Shown here: positions 1 through 8,444 of the stretch, in pieces
Layout: every line of letters starts with the position of its first letter
How positions within the stretch are numbered: position 1 is the stretch's first letter
Source: Candidatus Aminicenans sakinawicola JGI OTU-1
GTDB taxonomy: Bacteria > Acidobacteriota > Aminicenantia > Aminicenantales > Aminicenantaceae
Direction: 5' to 3'
Assembly (NCBI GenBank): GCA_000493965.1
Contig: AWNV01000008.1
Span: 1-64,000 of the forward strand
DNA length: 64,000 bases
Made by a program: the position numbers and the translations under genes
Notes under the pieces: model-generated
The model's database searches: none
Told to the model about the DNA's origin: nothing
Seen by the model: the letters and a program-made list of their open reading frames with translations, nothing else

Positions 1-36
1 GCATCTGCAGCAAGCTTGGCTCGTGAATAATCCAGG
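1..36. repeat. Dispersed repeat, copy at window edge
   Basis: These 36 bases match 51818-51853 with 5 differences, sharing the 3' core GTGAATAATCCAGG. The window begins inside this copy, so its left part is cut off. The second copy is preceded by about 100 bases of non-coding sequence that probably belong to the same element. No gene is seen in bases 1-148. Confidence 0.6.
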
Positions 37-148
37 CCTCTAATAGAGAAATTAGCATTATTTTTCTTCATGGTCAATATTATTAAAATGTCATAAAGCT
101 TGTCTTGCCAGGTTTGCTTATTATAAAATAAACAAACGGTTTTATCCT

Positions 149-2320
149 ATGAAATATATTGAAGGAACCATCGAAGATATTATATTTTTCAGCCCGGATA
201 CAGGCTATACTGTTTGTAAGTTTGTACTTGATGACAAACAAACCTGGACAATAATCGGACATTTTCCGCCACTTTCCCCGGGTGAGATGTTGAAGGTAAA
301 AGGAGAATGGATAATCAACCCGAAGTTTGGAAAACAATTCAAGGTGGAAAATTATCTACCGGTTATGCCGTCTTCAATAAAAGGAATTGAGAAATTCCTT
401 TCCTCGGGATTAATTAAAGGAATCGGGCCTGTTTTAGCCAGGAATATTGTTCTCCGATTTGGCAGTGATACTATAGATGTTCTCTCCAACAAACCGGACA
501 AATTGAAAGAAGTAGCAGGAGTAGGTGCTGCAAAGCTTAGAGAAATAAAATTGGCCTGGGCTAAACACGAAGGAATAAGAGATCTCATAATATTTCTACA
601 GGAATATAATATTTCCACAACTCTTACCACCAAGATTTATGGTCAATACGGAGAAAAATCTTTTCATGTTTTAAAAACCAACCCTTATCAGGCCTGTTAT
701 GATATATGGGGAATCGGTTTTAAGACTGCTGACCAGATGGCACTGAAATTGGGAATGAGTTCGGTTTCTATCGAAAGAATTAAGGCTTACATTCGCTACG
801 TCATGGAAAAAGATACCGAGCAGGGACATGTTTTTTCGCGCCTGAGAGATTTAGAGAAAGCATGCAGGACTGATCTGGAGGTGGATAATACAAAGATAAA
901 AGAAGCTATGGGAGCCCTTGAAAAAGAAAAGCTTGTTATTATGGAAAAAGCAGATTCCTATACTGATGTTTATCTTCCTTTTTTTCATAAAGCACAGGAA
1001 CAGGTTGTTCAATCGATTCATAAATTGTCTTTATTTCCGTTTTTAACGCCTCCTTTTAATGTGGATAAAGCTATCCTGGATGTTGAAGAAGAGATAGGGC
1101 TCAGTTTTTCCCCTCTCCAGAAGCTTGCAGTGAAGGAGACTTTTAATAAAAAGATATTGGTTATTACGGGAGGGCCTGGAACAGGAAAAACAACCATAGT
1201 CAAGGCAGTTGTGGATATTTTTTATAAATGGGGCAGAAAAGTTCTTCTTACGGCTCCAACAGGCAGGGCGGCTAAAAGACTGTCCGAGGCAACCGGAAAA
1301 GAAGCAAAAACGATTCACAGGACTCTGGAATATAACCCGAAGCTAGGAAATTTCAGAAAGGGAGAGAATAATCCCCTTGTTGGTGATGCTTTAATCATCG
1401 ATGAATTTTCTATGGTAGATCTTCCTTTAATGTATTACCTGTTAAAGGCTGTGCCCCAATGGATGCGTCTTATTCTTGTAGGCGATAAAGATCAACTTCC
1501 TTCTGTAGGGCCAGGAAATCTTCTTAGGGATATTATTGAGTCGAAAAGAGTCAAGGTTGTAAGGCTGGACAAAGTCTTCCGCCAGGGGAGAGGTAGTCTT
1601 ATTGTAGATAATGCCCACCGAATAAACCAGGGCAACTCATTGATTTATCCCCAGAAAGGAGATAAGAATTCTGATTTCTATTTTATTCATCAGGAAGACG
1701 AACAGAAGGTGTTCAAGACAATAATGGATTTATGTTCTTATAACATCCCTCGAAAACTCAATATAACTCCCCTTTCTCCGCAAATCCAGGTGATAAGTCC
1801 GATGTATAGAGGTGTAGTCGGAGTGGATAATTTGAACCTGGAACTCCAGAGAAGACTCAATCCATGTAAAGAAGGGTTTAAACTTGGGAACAGGGAAATA
1901 AGGATTCACGACAAGGTGATGCAGATCAGGAACAATTATGAGAAAGAGATATTTAATGGAGATATTGGTATTGTGGCTGATATTGACAAGCGTGCCTACA
2001 GGATGACCGTGAATTTTGACGGGAAACTGGTTGTCTATGATAGAGAAGAAATGAATGAAATCACCCTTGCTTATGCTGTTTCGGTGCATAAATCCCAGGG
2101 AAGTGAATATCAGGCTGTTGTGATGCCGTTGATGACACAGCATTATATTATGCTTCAGAGGAATCTGTTTTATACGGCTTTGACTAGAGCCAAAAAGTTA
2201 AGCTGTATAATCGGGTCATATAAAGCACTCCATATTGCCATCAAAAACAATAAGCCTGTCATGAGGAATTGCCGTTTGAAAGAGAAACTAGTTCAAATGG
2301 CAATCCCTCAAAAGGCATAA
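149..2320 (+). CDS. recD2: RecD2-type superfamily 1 DNA helicase
   Basis: This ATP-dependent 5'-3' DNA helicase belongs to the RecD2 family, found without RecBC, and probably acts in DNA repair or recombination. The 723 residues match the family length. The N-terminal OB-like region (about 1-70) is followed by a helix-hairpin-helix region (about 80-200) with GIGPVLARNI and GVGAAKLREI. The helicase core starts near residue 330 with Walker A GGPGTGKTT (about 341-349) and Walker B LIIDEFSM. The C-terminal UvrD-like motif AVSVHKSQGSEYQAVVMP and the motif YTALTRAKK are present. Start is the ATG at 149; no strong ribosome-binding site is visible. It is followed after 18 bases by the SH3-domain gene on the same strand. 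Confidence 0.95.
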   Translation: MKYIEGTIEDIIFFSPDTGYTVCKFVLDDKQTWTIIGHFPPLSPGEMLKVKGEWIINPKFGKQFKVENYLPVMPSSIKGIEKFLSSGLIKGIGPVLARNIVLRFGSDTIDVLSNKPDKLKEVAGVGAAKLREIKLAWAKHEGIRDLIIFLQEYNISTTLTTKIYGQYGEKSFHVLKTNPYQACYDIWGIGFKTADQMALKLGMSSVSIERIKAYIRYVMEKDTEQGHVFSRLRDLEKACRTDLEVDNTKIKEAMGALEKEKLVIMEKADSYTDVYLPFFHKAQEQVVQSIHKLSLFPFLTPPFNVDKAILDVEEEIGLSFSPLQKLAVKETFNKKILVITGGPGTGKTTIVKAVVDIFYKWGRKVLLTAPTGRAAKRLSEATGKEAKTIHRTLEYNPKLGNFRKGENNPLVGDALIIDEFSMVDLPLMYYLLKAVPQWMRLILVGDKDQLPSVGPGNLLRDIIESKRVKVVRLDKVFRQGRGSLIVDNAHRINQGNSLIYPQKGDKNSDFYFIHQEDEQKVFKTIMDLCSYNIPRKLNITPLSPQIQVISPMYRGVVGVDNLNLELQRRLNPCKEGFKLGNREIRIHDKVMQIRNNYEKEIFNGDIGIVADIDKRAYRMTVNFDGKLVVYDREEMNEITLAYAVSVHKSQGSEYQAVVMPLMTQHYIMLQRNLFYTALTRAKKLSCIIGSYKALHIAIKNNKPVMRNCRLKEKLVQMAIPQKA

Positions 2321-2338
2321 ACCGGACAGGAGGTTTGT

Positions 2339-2827
2339 ATGAGAAAAATTTCCCGTATTAAATTTTTAATATTTGCAGTCTTGACTGCTTTTGCTGTAGT
2401 GCTGGCTGCCGAGACTCTTATAGTGAAGGTTCAGACTACGAACTTAAGAAAAGAGCCGAAATTTTATTCTCAGACAGTTGCGGTTCTGAAAGCGGGTGAA
2501 ATGGTCGAGAAGATAAGCACATATGATGGATGGTATAAAGTAAGAACCTCAAAAGGGGTTGAAGGCTGGCTGCATTCAAGTTCTGTATACGAAAAAAGGT
2601 TCAGCCTCTTGGCTATGGATAAATCCCTTCAGACTACTGCTAGTGTGAATGAAGTTGCACTTGCCAGCAAGGGATTCAACAAGCAGGTTGAGAAGAAATA
2701 TAAGGAAGATCATGGTGGAATCAGTTTTGTCTGGGTAGATAAGATGATCAAATTCAAGGTAACACCGGAGCAGCTCCGGAAGTTCCTCAAGAGAGGAAAG
2801 CTTGGAGAATTCGGAGGTGCAAAATGA
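2339..2827 (+). CDS. Secreted bacterial SH3-domain protein
   Basis: A signal peptide or N-terminal anchor (about 1-25, LIFAVLTAFAVVLAAE) precedes one bacterial SH3 domain (about 27-85: VQTTNLRKEPKFYSQTVAVL, then GWYKVRTSKGVEGWLH). This is the usual layout of periplasmic or envelope proteins that bind peptidoglycan or another partner. The C-terminal 75 residues are not recognised. The start is well set by AGGAGG 7 bases upstream of the ATG at 2339. The stop overlaps the start of the next gene (ATGA, 2824-2827), so it is translationally coupled to the M48 protease and probably works with it in the envelope. Exact role unknown. Confidence 0.85.
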   Translation: MRKISRIKFLIFAVLTAFAVVLAAETLIVKVQTTNLRKEPKFYSQTVAVLKAGEMVEKISTYDGWYKVRTSKGVEGWLHSSSVYEKRFSLLAMDKSLQTTASVNEVALASKGFNKQVEKKYKEDHGGISFVWVDKMIKFKVTPEQLRKFLKRGKLGEFGGAK

Positions 2828-3738
2828 GAGCAGCAAGGACATTTATTCCCGCACTTTTATTGGCGGCGATTATCCTGATGCTTTCAGGATGTGCCGAGCT
2901 GAAGCAGGGGATTGAGTCCCTCCCTGGCGTAAAGTTGAGCACAAGCGATACAAAGGCCGTTATTAAAACAACAAAGGCACTGAGAAAAAGCTTTTCAGAT
3001 ATTACAGAGGAAGAAGAATATTATATCGGCCGCTCAGTTTCTGCTCTCATTCTTTCAAGGTATAGTGTTTACAATAATAATGCTGTGACCAGATATGTTA
3101 ATACCGTAGGAAATGCTGTTGCCCTCTACAGCGATAGGCCGGAAATTTATGCAGGATATCACTTTCTGGTTCTCGATTCGGATGAGGTAAATGCACTTGC
3201 TGCACCAGGAGGATTTATTTTTATCACAAAGGGGCTTTTGAAGAGATGTATGGATGAAGAGATGTTGGCCGGAATTTTGGCCCATGAAGTGGGGCATGTA
3301 TCAGCAAAGCATGGTTTGCGGTCAATAAAAAAATCAAGGCTGATCGATGCGTTTAAAATAATAGGCCAGGAAGCCGCGGCAAAGTACGGGCCTGACGAGC
3401 TGGCTCAACTGAGTGATGTTTTTGAGGATGTTCTCGGCGATATTTCAGAAAGGCTAATAGAAAGAGGTTATGACCGCAAGTATGAATACGAAGCCGATAG
3501 GCTTTCTGTTGAGTTCACGTCGAAAACATGTTATGAACCAAACGGTCTTGTGGATTTTCTTAAGACAATGGTTGATGATTCATCAAAGGATTCGGTGCAT
3601 GGCTGGTTCAAAACTCATCCGTCTGCCAAGGACAGGTTAAACAGGGCAAGGAAAGAAATATCGGCTTTAAAAACAGTCCCGCAGAAAGTGGCAGTAAGGA
3701 CAACAAGATTTAAAGAAGCAGTGAAACTTCTTAAATAA
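2824..3738 (+). CDS. M48-family metalloprotease lipoprotein
   Basis: This is a zinc metalloprotease of peptidase family M48 (BepA/LoiP-like), expected to degrade misfolded envelope proteins in the periplasm. The N-terminus is a lipoprotein signal (LLAAIILMLSGC), so it is membrane-anchored. The zinc site HEVGH is at about residue 154-158, with the third ligand Glu in YEADRLSVEF near 222. The Pro/Ala-rich conserved stretch VNALAAPGGFIFITKGLL is present upstream of HExxH, as is usual for the family. Length (304) is typical. It overlaps the upstream SH3 gene by 4 bases. The gene is followed at 3766 by a GGTACC palindrome pair. Confidence 0.92.
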   Translation: MRAARTFIPALLLAAIILMLSGCAELKQGIESLPGVKLSTSDTKAVIKTTKALRKSFSDITEEEEYYIGRSVSALILSRYSVYNNNAVTRYVNTVGNAVALYSDRPEIYAGYHFLVLDSDEVNALAAPGGFIFITKGLLKRCMDEEMLAGILAHEVGHVSAKHGLRSIKKSRLIDAFKIIGQEAAAKYGPDELAQLSDVFEDVLGDISERLIERGYDRKYEYEADRLSVEFTSKTCYEPNGLVDFLKTMVDDSSKDSVHGWFKTHPSAKDRLNRARKEISALKTVPQKVAVRTTRFKEAVKLLK

Positions 3739-3765
3739 AAAAGGCACTAATAAAATAAAAAGGTA

Positions 3766-3810
3766 TAAAAAGGTACCAGGTTCCCTTTTTTGGTACCTGG
3801 TACCTTTTTG
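3766..3810. repeat. GGTACC palindrome pair (inverted)
   Basis: Two units stand head to head: A5-GGTACCAGGTTCCC with one base changed (3766-3784), then GGTACCTGGTACC-T5 (3792-3809). Together they can fold into a long hairpin ending in a T-run, so the pair may also terminate transcription after the M48 gene. It belongs to the dispersed family described with the transposase at 61391. Confidence 0.75.
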
Positions 3811-3830
3811 CAGATGGTGCCATTTTTAGG

Positions 3831-5921
3831 ATGCAAATGAAAAACAGGTTTATTCGAGGCACAGCAGTGGGAGCGGCTGTGTTTATTCTGACACTTGTTC
3901 TCTTTTATTTAAATGTTTTCAAGCCCCTGGAATGGAAGTCATGGGATTTGAGGCTGAAAATGTTTTCGGATCCATCCCAGTCCAGCAAAGACATTGTGCT
4001 TTTTTTGATTGATCAGGAAAGCCTGGATGTTTACGAAAAAGAACAGGGCCTATCATGGCCCTGGCCTCGCCAGATTTATTCTGCTGTCATCCGTTATTGT
4101 ATGCAGGGAGGGGCCAAGGCGGTCTTCTTTGACCTTATCTTTTCCGAAGGATCATTCTATGGAGTAGAAGACGACAGGGATCTAGCCGGTGCAATGGCCG
4201 AGGCAGGAAATGTGTTTATTCCTATATTTTTAAGCAGAAAGATAAGTGAGATTGAAGAGGTGCCTCTTCATCTTCTGGAAAAATTCTCTCTGGATGCGGA
4301 AGAAATCCTTCCAGGGGCTTTGTTTCCAATGAACTCCGTATCATGCCCTCTTGATATCCTGCTCGGTTCTGCCTATGGGGTCGGTAATGTAAGGTTTTCA
4401 CCCGATAAAGATGGCATTTACCGCAGAATGCCGCTATTTTTTACCTATAAAAATATGGTTCTCCCGTCCCTCCCACTGGCTGTTGCGGGTTTTGGAAAGG
4501 ATAAACAGAAGCTTGCCTCGATTCCATTTGATAAGTCGGGGCAGATGATCATACGTTACCACGGCCCGAGCGGAACATACAGAAGTTATTCCGCAGCAGC
4601 CATAATCAATTCCTTTGCCTTGATGGAAGCTGGGAAACCCCCGCAGATTCCTCCAGATGAATTTTCAGGGAAAATTGTGCTTGTCGGAACCAGTGCCCCA
4701 GGCATACTTGACCTGCGTCCAACCCCTTTTAGTTCTGTTTCTTCTGGGGTAGAAATCAATGCAACGGTTATCGACAATCTTCTTAACGAAGACTTTGTAC
4801 GTCTCACTCCTGCAGTAATTTTTATTCTTCTTCTTGGATTTTTTCCATTCCTTACGGCTTTTGGTACATCAATATTGAAAAAAACCTGGCATATCGTTCT
4901 TTTTTCTCTAGTATGTGTTGTTCTTCCTTTCGGTGCTGTTTGTATCGCATTCTTTTGTGGTTTCTGGCTGGATTTTGTTGCTCCGGAGTTTGCTGTGTTA
5001 CTGAGCTTTACAGCAGCAGTCCTTTTAAATTACAGCTTTGAAGGTAGGCGCCGCAGGTTTATAAAAAGCGTTTTTCGCCATTATCTCAGTTCTCATGTTA
5101 TCGAGAGAGTAATTAAAGATCCCTCTCTTCTCCAACTGGGCGGGGAAAAAAGGGAAATCACGTCTTTTTTCTCTGATGTGTCAGGCTTTACTTCAATAGC
5201 AGAAAGCCTTTCCCCTGAAGAACTCGTTAATCTTCTTAACGCCTATCTTTCTGAGATGACTGATATTATTCTTTCCTTAGGGGGAACCCTGGATAAATAT
5301 GAAGGGGATGCAATTATTGCATTCTGGAATGCTCCACTTGACCAGCCTGACCATGCAGTCAAAGCCTGCTTTGCAGCACTCCGCTGCCAGAAACGGCTGA
5401 AAATGCTGAGGAGCAATTTTCTTGAGCGGTTCGGGCATGAACTTTACATGCGTATTGGACTTAATTCGGGTTCAGCAGTTGTCGGAAACATGGGCTCGCA
5501 CAATCGCTTCGATTATACGGCAATGGGTGATACAGTAAACCTTGCGTCAAGACTTGAAGGAGCATGCAAACAGTATAAGGTTCCAATTCTGGTGGGAGAG
5601 GCCACTTTCGAAAAAGTAAAGGATATCATTGTTTCAAAAGAGGTGGACATTATCAGAGTTGTAGGCAGGACGAAACATGTACATGTATTCGAGATAATTG
5701 GAGAGAAAAAGGATATTTCGACTGAAGAAATAGATAAAATCAAATCCTTCCATCAGGCACTCCACTCTTACCGGAATCGGCAGTGGAAGGAAGCCCTGGA
5801 CTTGTTTCGAAAATTGGGAGATGATAAATTAGCTGAGATGTACGTTTCCCGTGTGGAACATTTAATGAAGTTTCCTCCCTCAGAGGATTGGGCAGGAGTG
5901 TATGACCTTAAGCATAAGTAA
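3831..5921 (+). CDS. CHASE2-domain class III adenylate/guanylate cyclase
   Basis: This membrane-bound nucleotide cyclase makes cAMP (or cGMP) in response to an extracytoplasmic signal. An N-terminal membrane helix (about 10-28) is followed by a periplasmic CHASE2 sensor (about 35-325), three membrane helices (about 328-405) and a class III cyclase domain (about 435-620). Both metal aspartates are visible (FFSDVSGFTS and KYEGDAIIAFW). The Lys in LDKYEGD and the Asp in GDTVNLASRLE fit ATP as substrate. The C-terminal tail is TPR-like. The start may be the ATG at 3831 or the one at 3837, which is better spaced from AGGA. A MscS channel with a cyclic-nucleotide-binding domain two genes downstream is a plausible target of its product. 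Confidence 0.92.
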   Translation: MQMKNRFIRGTAVGAAVFILTLVLFYLNVFKPLEWKSWDLRLKMFSDPSQSSKDIVLFLIDQESLDVYEKEQGLSWPWPRQIYSAVIRYCMQGGAKAVFFDLIFSEGSFYGVEDDRDLAGAMAEAGNVFIPIFLSRKISEIEEVPLHLLEKFSLDAEEILPGALFPMNSVSCPLDILLGSAYGVGNVRFSPDKDGIYRRMPLFFTYKNMVLPSLPLAVAGFGKDKQKLASIPFDKSGQMIIRYHGPSGTYRSYSAAAIINSFALMEAGKPPQIPPDEFSGKIVLVGTSAPGILDLRPTPFSSVSSGVEINATVIDNLLNEDFVRLTPAVIFILLLGFFPFLTAFGTSILKKTWHIVLFSLVCVVLPFGAVCIAFFCGFWLDFVAPEFAVLLSFTAAVLLNYSFEGRRRRFIKSVFRHYLSSHVIERVIKDPSLLQLGGEKREITSFFSDVSGFTSIAESLSPEELVNLLNAYLSEMTDIILSLGGTLDKYEGDAIIAFWNAPLDQPDHAVKACFAALRCQKRLKMLRSNFLERFGHELYMRIGLNSGSAVVGNMGSHNRFDYTAMGDTVNLASRLEGACKQYKVPILVGEATFEKVKDIIVSKEVDIIRVVGRTKHVHVFEIIGEKKDISTEEIDKIKSFHQALHSYRNRQWKEALDLFRKLGDDKLAEMYVSRVEHLMKFPPSEDWAGVYDLKHK

Positions 5922-5965
5922 TAAGATGAATGATTCACTTTCATGTGAATTATTCATGATGGAAA

Positions 5966-6799
5966 ATGGATAAGATGAATATTGAGTTTTGGGGTGTGAG
6001 AGGAACGCTTCCTGTTTCCGGCAGGGACAATGTGAAGTACGGAGGCCATACTCCGTGTGCATTAATAAGAGTTCCCGGAAAAGAGCAGATAATTGTCGAT
6101 GCAGGGACAGGGATTTCAAGCCTTGGGAATAAACTTATAAAAGAAGTAGGGAATGGGACTTTAAAACTTCATATCCTTTTGACTCACTTCCATCTGGATC
6201 ATATCATGGGTCTTCCATTTTTCTCGCCGCTTTATTCTCCTGCAGCTTCAATGATATTTTATACTACAGGAAGCGCTGCTAAAGCAGAAGCTTATCTCAG
6301 CGGTTTGATGGGAGGAAAATACTTTCCTGTAGAATTTAAAAAGACTCCATCCAGAAAAATATTCAGGAAAATACCCGAAGGAAGTTTTAATATTGGAGAG
6401 ATGGAAATTTCCTCACATCCTCTTCATCATCCTCAGGGAAGCGTTGCCTACAGGTTAAAGCATAAGGAGGAAACCATAATTTTTGCAACGGATACAGAGC
6501 ATCCTGAGAAGGGTATAGACAAAGGTCTGGCCTCTTTCTGCAGTAAAGCTTCTATCCTCGTCTATGATGCAGCTTTCACTCCTGAGGAATACAGGTCCGG
6601 TAAAGTTGGTTGGGGCCACAGCACCTGGCTTGAAGGAACAAAACTGGCCCGTAAAGCAGGAGTGGGAAAACTGTACCTCTCCCACTTTAACCCCTTCCAT
6701 TCGGATAAACAGATTGATAAAATTGTATCCCTGGCCCGTGAACAGTTTCCAAAGACTTATGCAGCCAGGGAAGAGTCCTGGCGGTTGAAGGAGGTTTAA
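5966..6799 (+). CDS. Metallo-beta-lactamase-fold hydrolase
   Basis: This cytoplasmic metal-dependent hydrolase has the metallo-beta-lactamase fold. The binding motif THFHLDH is at about residue 73-79, and further ligands appear in HPLHHPQGS, FATDTEHP and LYLSHFNP. The N-terminal signature MNIEFWGVRGTLPVSGRDN and the TPCALIRV motif are typical of a subgroup often found near cyclases and sensor proteins; its substrate is unknown, though cyclic nucleotide phosphodiesterase activity has been seen in relatives. It sits between a cyclase and a cNMP-binding channel, which would suit a phosphodiesterase role, but this is inference. The stop overlaps the next start by one base (TAATG). The preceding spacer (5927-5957) holds an imperfect inverted repeat. 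Confidence 0.85.
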   Translation: MDKMNIEFWGVRGTLPVSGRDNVKYGGHTPCALIRVPGKEQIIVDAGTGISSLGNKLIKEVGNGTLKLHILLTHFHLDHIMGLPFFSPLYSPAASMIFYTTGSAAKAEAYLSGLMGGKYFPVEFKKTPSRKIFRKIPEGSFNIGEMEISSHPLHHPQGSVAYRLKHKEETIIFATDTEHPEKGIDKGLASFCSKASILVYDAAFTPEEYRSGKVGWGHSTWLEGTKLARKAGVGKLYLSHFNPFHSDKQIDKIVSLAREQFPKTYAAREESWRLKEV

Positions 6800-8427
6800 T
6801 GAATGATCAAGGCTTTCTCCAGATCGCTTCATACCTTGAGATATTTTATATTTTTCTGGTTATTGGAGCTGCAGCAGCTCTCTGTTTACTTATTCGTGCA
6901 GCGATTAGGAAAATGTCGGACACAAAAGAGACTCTTGCAGCCATGTTTTTATCAAAGCTGAGTTTTCCTGCAGCTTTTCTTTTCGTCTCACTTGTCTTGA
7001 GAATAATAGTTGTGAGAGAAGCTCTTTTTCCAAGCCCTAAATTTCATCTATATCTTGATGCAGCTTTAATATTTTTCTTTATTTTCTTTTTGATCCGTCT
7101 GGTTGATGCACTTTTTCTTGGAAGGTATAAGAGAAAGAATATTCCTTATCCTCTTCCTAAAGTGCTTCACAGTTTAATACTGGGAATCTTTTATTTAATA
7201 ATTTTATTCATTATCCTGAGGGATATAGCGGGCATCAACATCACGCCTATTTTGGCCACATCAGCGGTCCTTACGATGGTTGTTGGGTTGGCCCTCCAGG
7301 GAGTGCTGGGAAACCTGCTGTCAGGGATATCCATCCATCTCACGAAATCTTTTACAAAGGGAGACTGGATTGGAGTGGGTACTGATGAAGGAGTAGTCAT
7401 CGATACAAACTGGCGTGAGACAAAGATTTTAGACCGGGAATCGAATATTATTGTCATTCCAAATAATACGATTGCTTCGGAGAAAATCATAAATTTCTCA
7501 TGCCCGGATGATAAGACAGCTTTGACAATTCCGGTTAAAGCAAGTTATGAAATGCCCACTTCTGTGGTTTTTGATGCTCTTTATGAAGTGGCTCAGGATG
7601 TGACCGCGATATTGGAAAATCCTGCACCTCAAGTATATATTCTCAGTTACGATGATTTCGGAATTTCCTATGTACTAAAATTCTGGATAAAAGATTTTGA
7701 GCGGAAGTACACCATAATGGGAGAAGTCGGAAGGTTAATCTGGTACAAGTTTAAGAGGAATAATATTGAGATTCCATTTCCTTTGAGCGATAAACTCGGT
7801 GAGATCCTCGGCTCAATCAGGGAGAAAGACCGGGCTGCTGCAGTTAAAGAGAAAATGGATAAAAATTTCCATGACCTTATTAATTCTTCCTTTCTCCGTT
7901 ATCATGAAGGTGAGGGAAAAGAAGGGCTTGTCGTCTCAGAGAGCGCGTTAAGAGATCTGGCCTCTTTAGTGCACAGGCAGCGGTTTGCGTGTGGAGAGGT
8001 CATTTTTAAACAGGGAGATAAAGGTGAAAGCTGTTTTGTCGTGGCTAAAGGTGCTATAAAAGGAGAGATTGTCTATCATGAAAAAGGGAGAAAATATAAA
8101 TCAGAATTCATGGTAAAGCCTGGCGGGATCTTTGGAGAGATATCTCTTTTCACAGGGATGCCAAGGACTGCAACAGGAATTGTAGATGTTGAATCAGAAC
8201 TTCTGGAAATAAAGGCTCTGGATTTTGCGCTTTTGCTCGAGAGAAATCCGGCTCTTGCTGAAGTTACTGCCGATCTCGTAAGCAAACGCAACCGGAAAAA
8301 TCAGGAATTTCTAAAGAAGATAAAGGAACTTTCCGCAAAGGATATTAAAGACAGCTGCAGCAAGCAGTCCATCCTCAAGAGGCTGAGACAGTTCGTAAAA
8401 CTCTCATTTACAGATCATAAACTTTAA
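6799..8427 (+). CDS. MscS-type channel with cyclic-nucleotide-binding domain
   Basis: This inner-membrane mechanosensitive-type channel is probably gated or modulated by a cyclic nucleotide. Four hydrophobic helices lie in about 12-165. The pore-lining MscS helix (LQGVLGNLLSGISIHLTKSF) and beta domain run to about 335. A cNMP-binding domain covers about 385-500, with FKQGDKGESCFVVAKGAI and the phosphate-binding cassette FGEISLFTGMPRTATG. The MscS plus cNMP fusion is a known architecture (bCNG type). AAGGAGG upstream of the ATG at 6799 fixes the start. It overlaps the hydrolase gene by one base and sits in a likely cyclase-hydrolase-channel operon. Confidence 0.92.
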   Translation: MNDQGFLQIASYLEIFYIFLVIGAAAALCLLIRAAIRKMSDTKETLAAMFLSKLSFPAAFLFVSLVLRIIVVREALFPSPKFHLYLDAALIFFFIFFLIRLVDALFLGRYKRKNIPYPLPKVLHSLILGIFYLIILFIILRDIAGINITPILATSAVLTMVVGLALQGVLGNLLSGISIHLTKSFTKGDWIGVGTDEGVVIDTNWRETKILDRESNIIVIPNNTIASEKIINFSCPDDKTALTIPVKASYEMPTSVVFDALYEVAQDVTAILENPAPQVYILSYDDFGISYVLKFWIKDFERKYTIMGEVGRLIWYKFKRNNIEIPFPLSDKLGEILGSIREKDRAAAVKEKMDKNFHDLINSSFLRYHEGEGKEGLVVSESALRDLASLVHRQRFACGEVIFKQGDKGESCFVVAKGAIKGEIVYHEKGRKYKSEFMVKPGGIFGEISLFTGMPRTATGIVDVESELLEIKALDFALLLERNPALAEVTADLVSKRNRKNQEFLKKIKELSAKDIKDSCSKQSILKRLRQFVKLSFTDHKL

Positions 8428-8444
8428 ACATAAGGAATTTTAAA

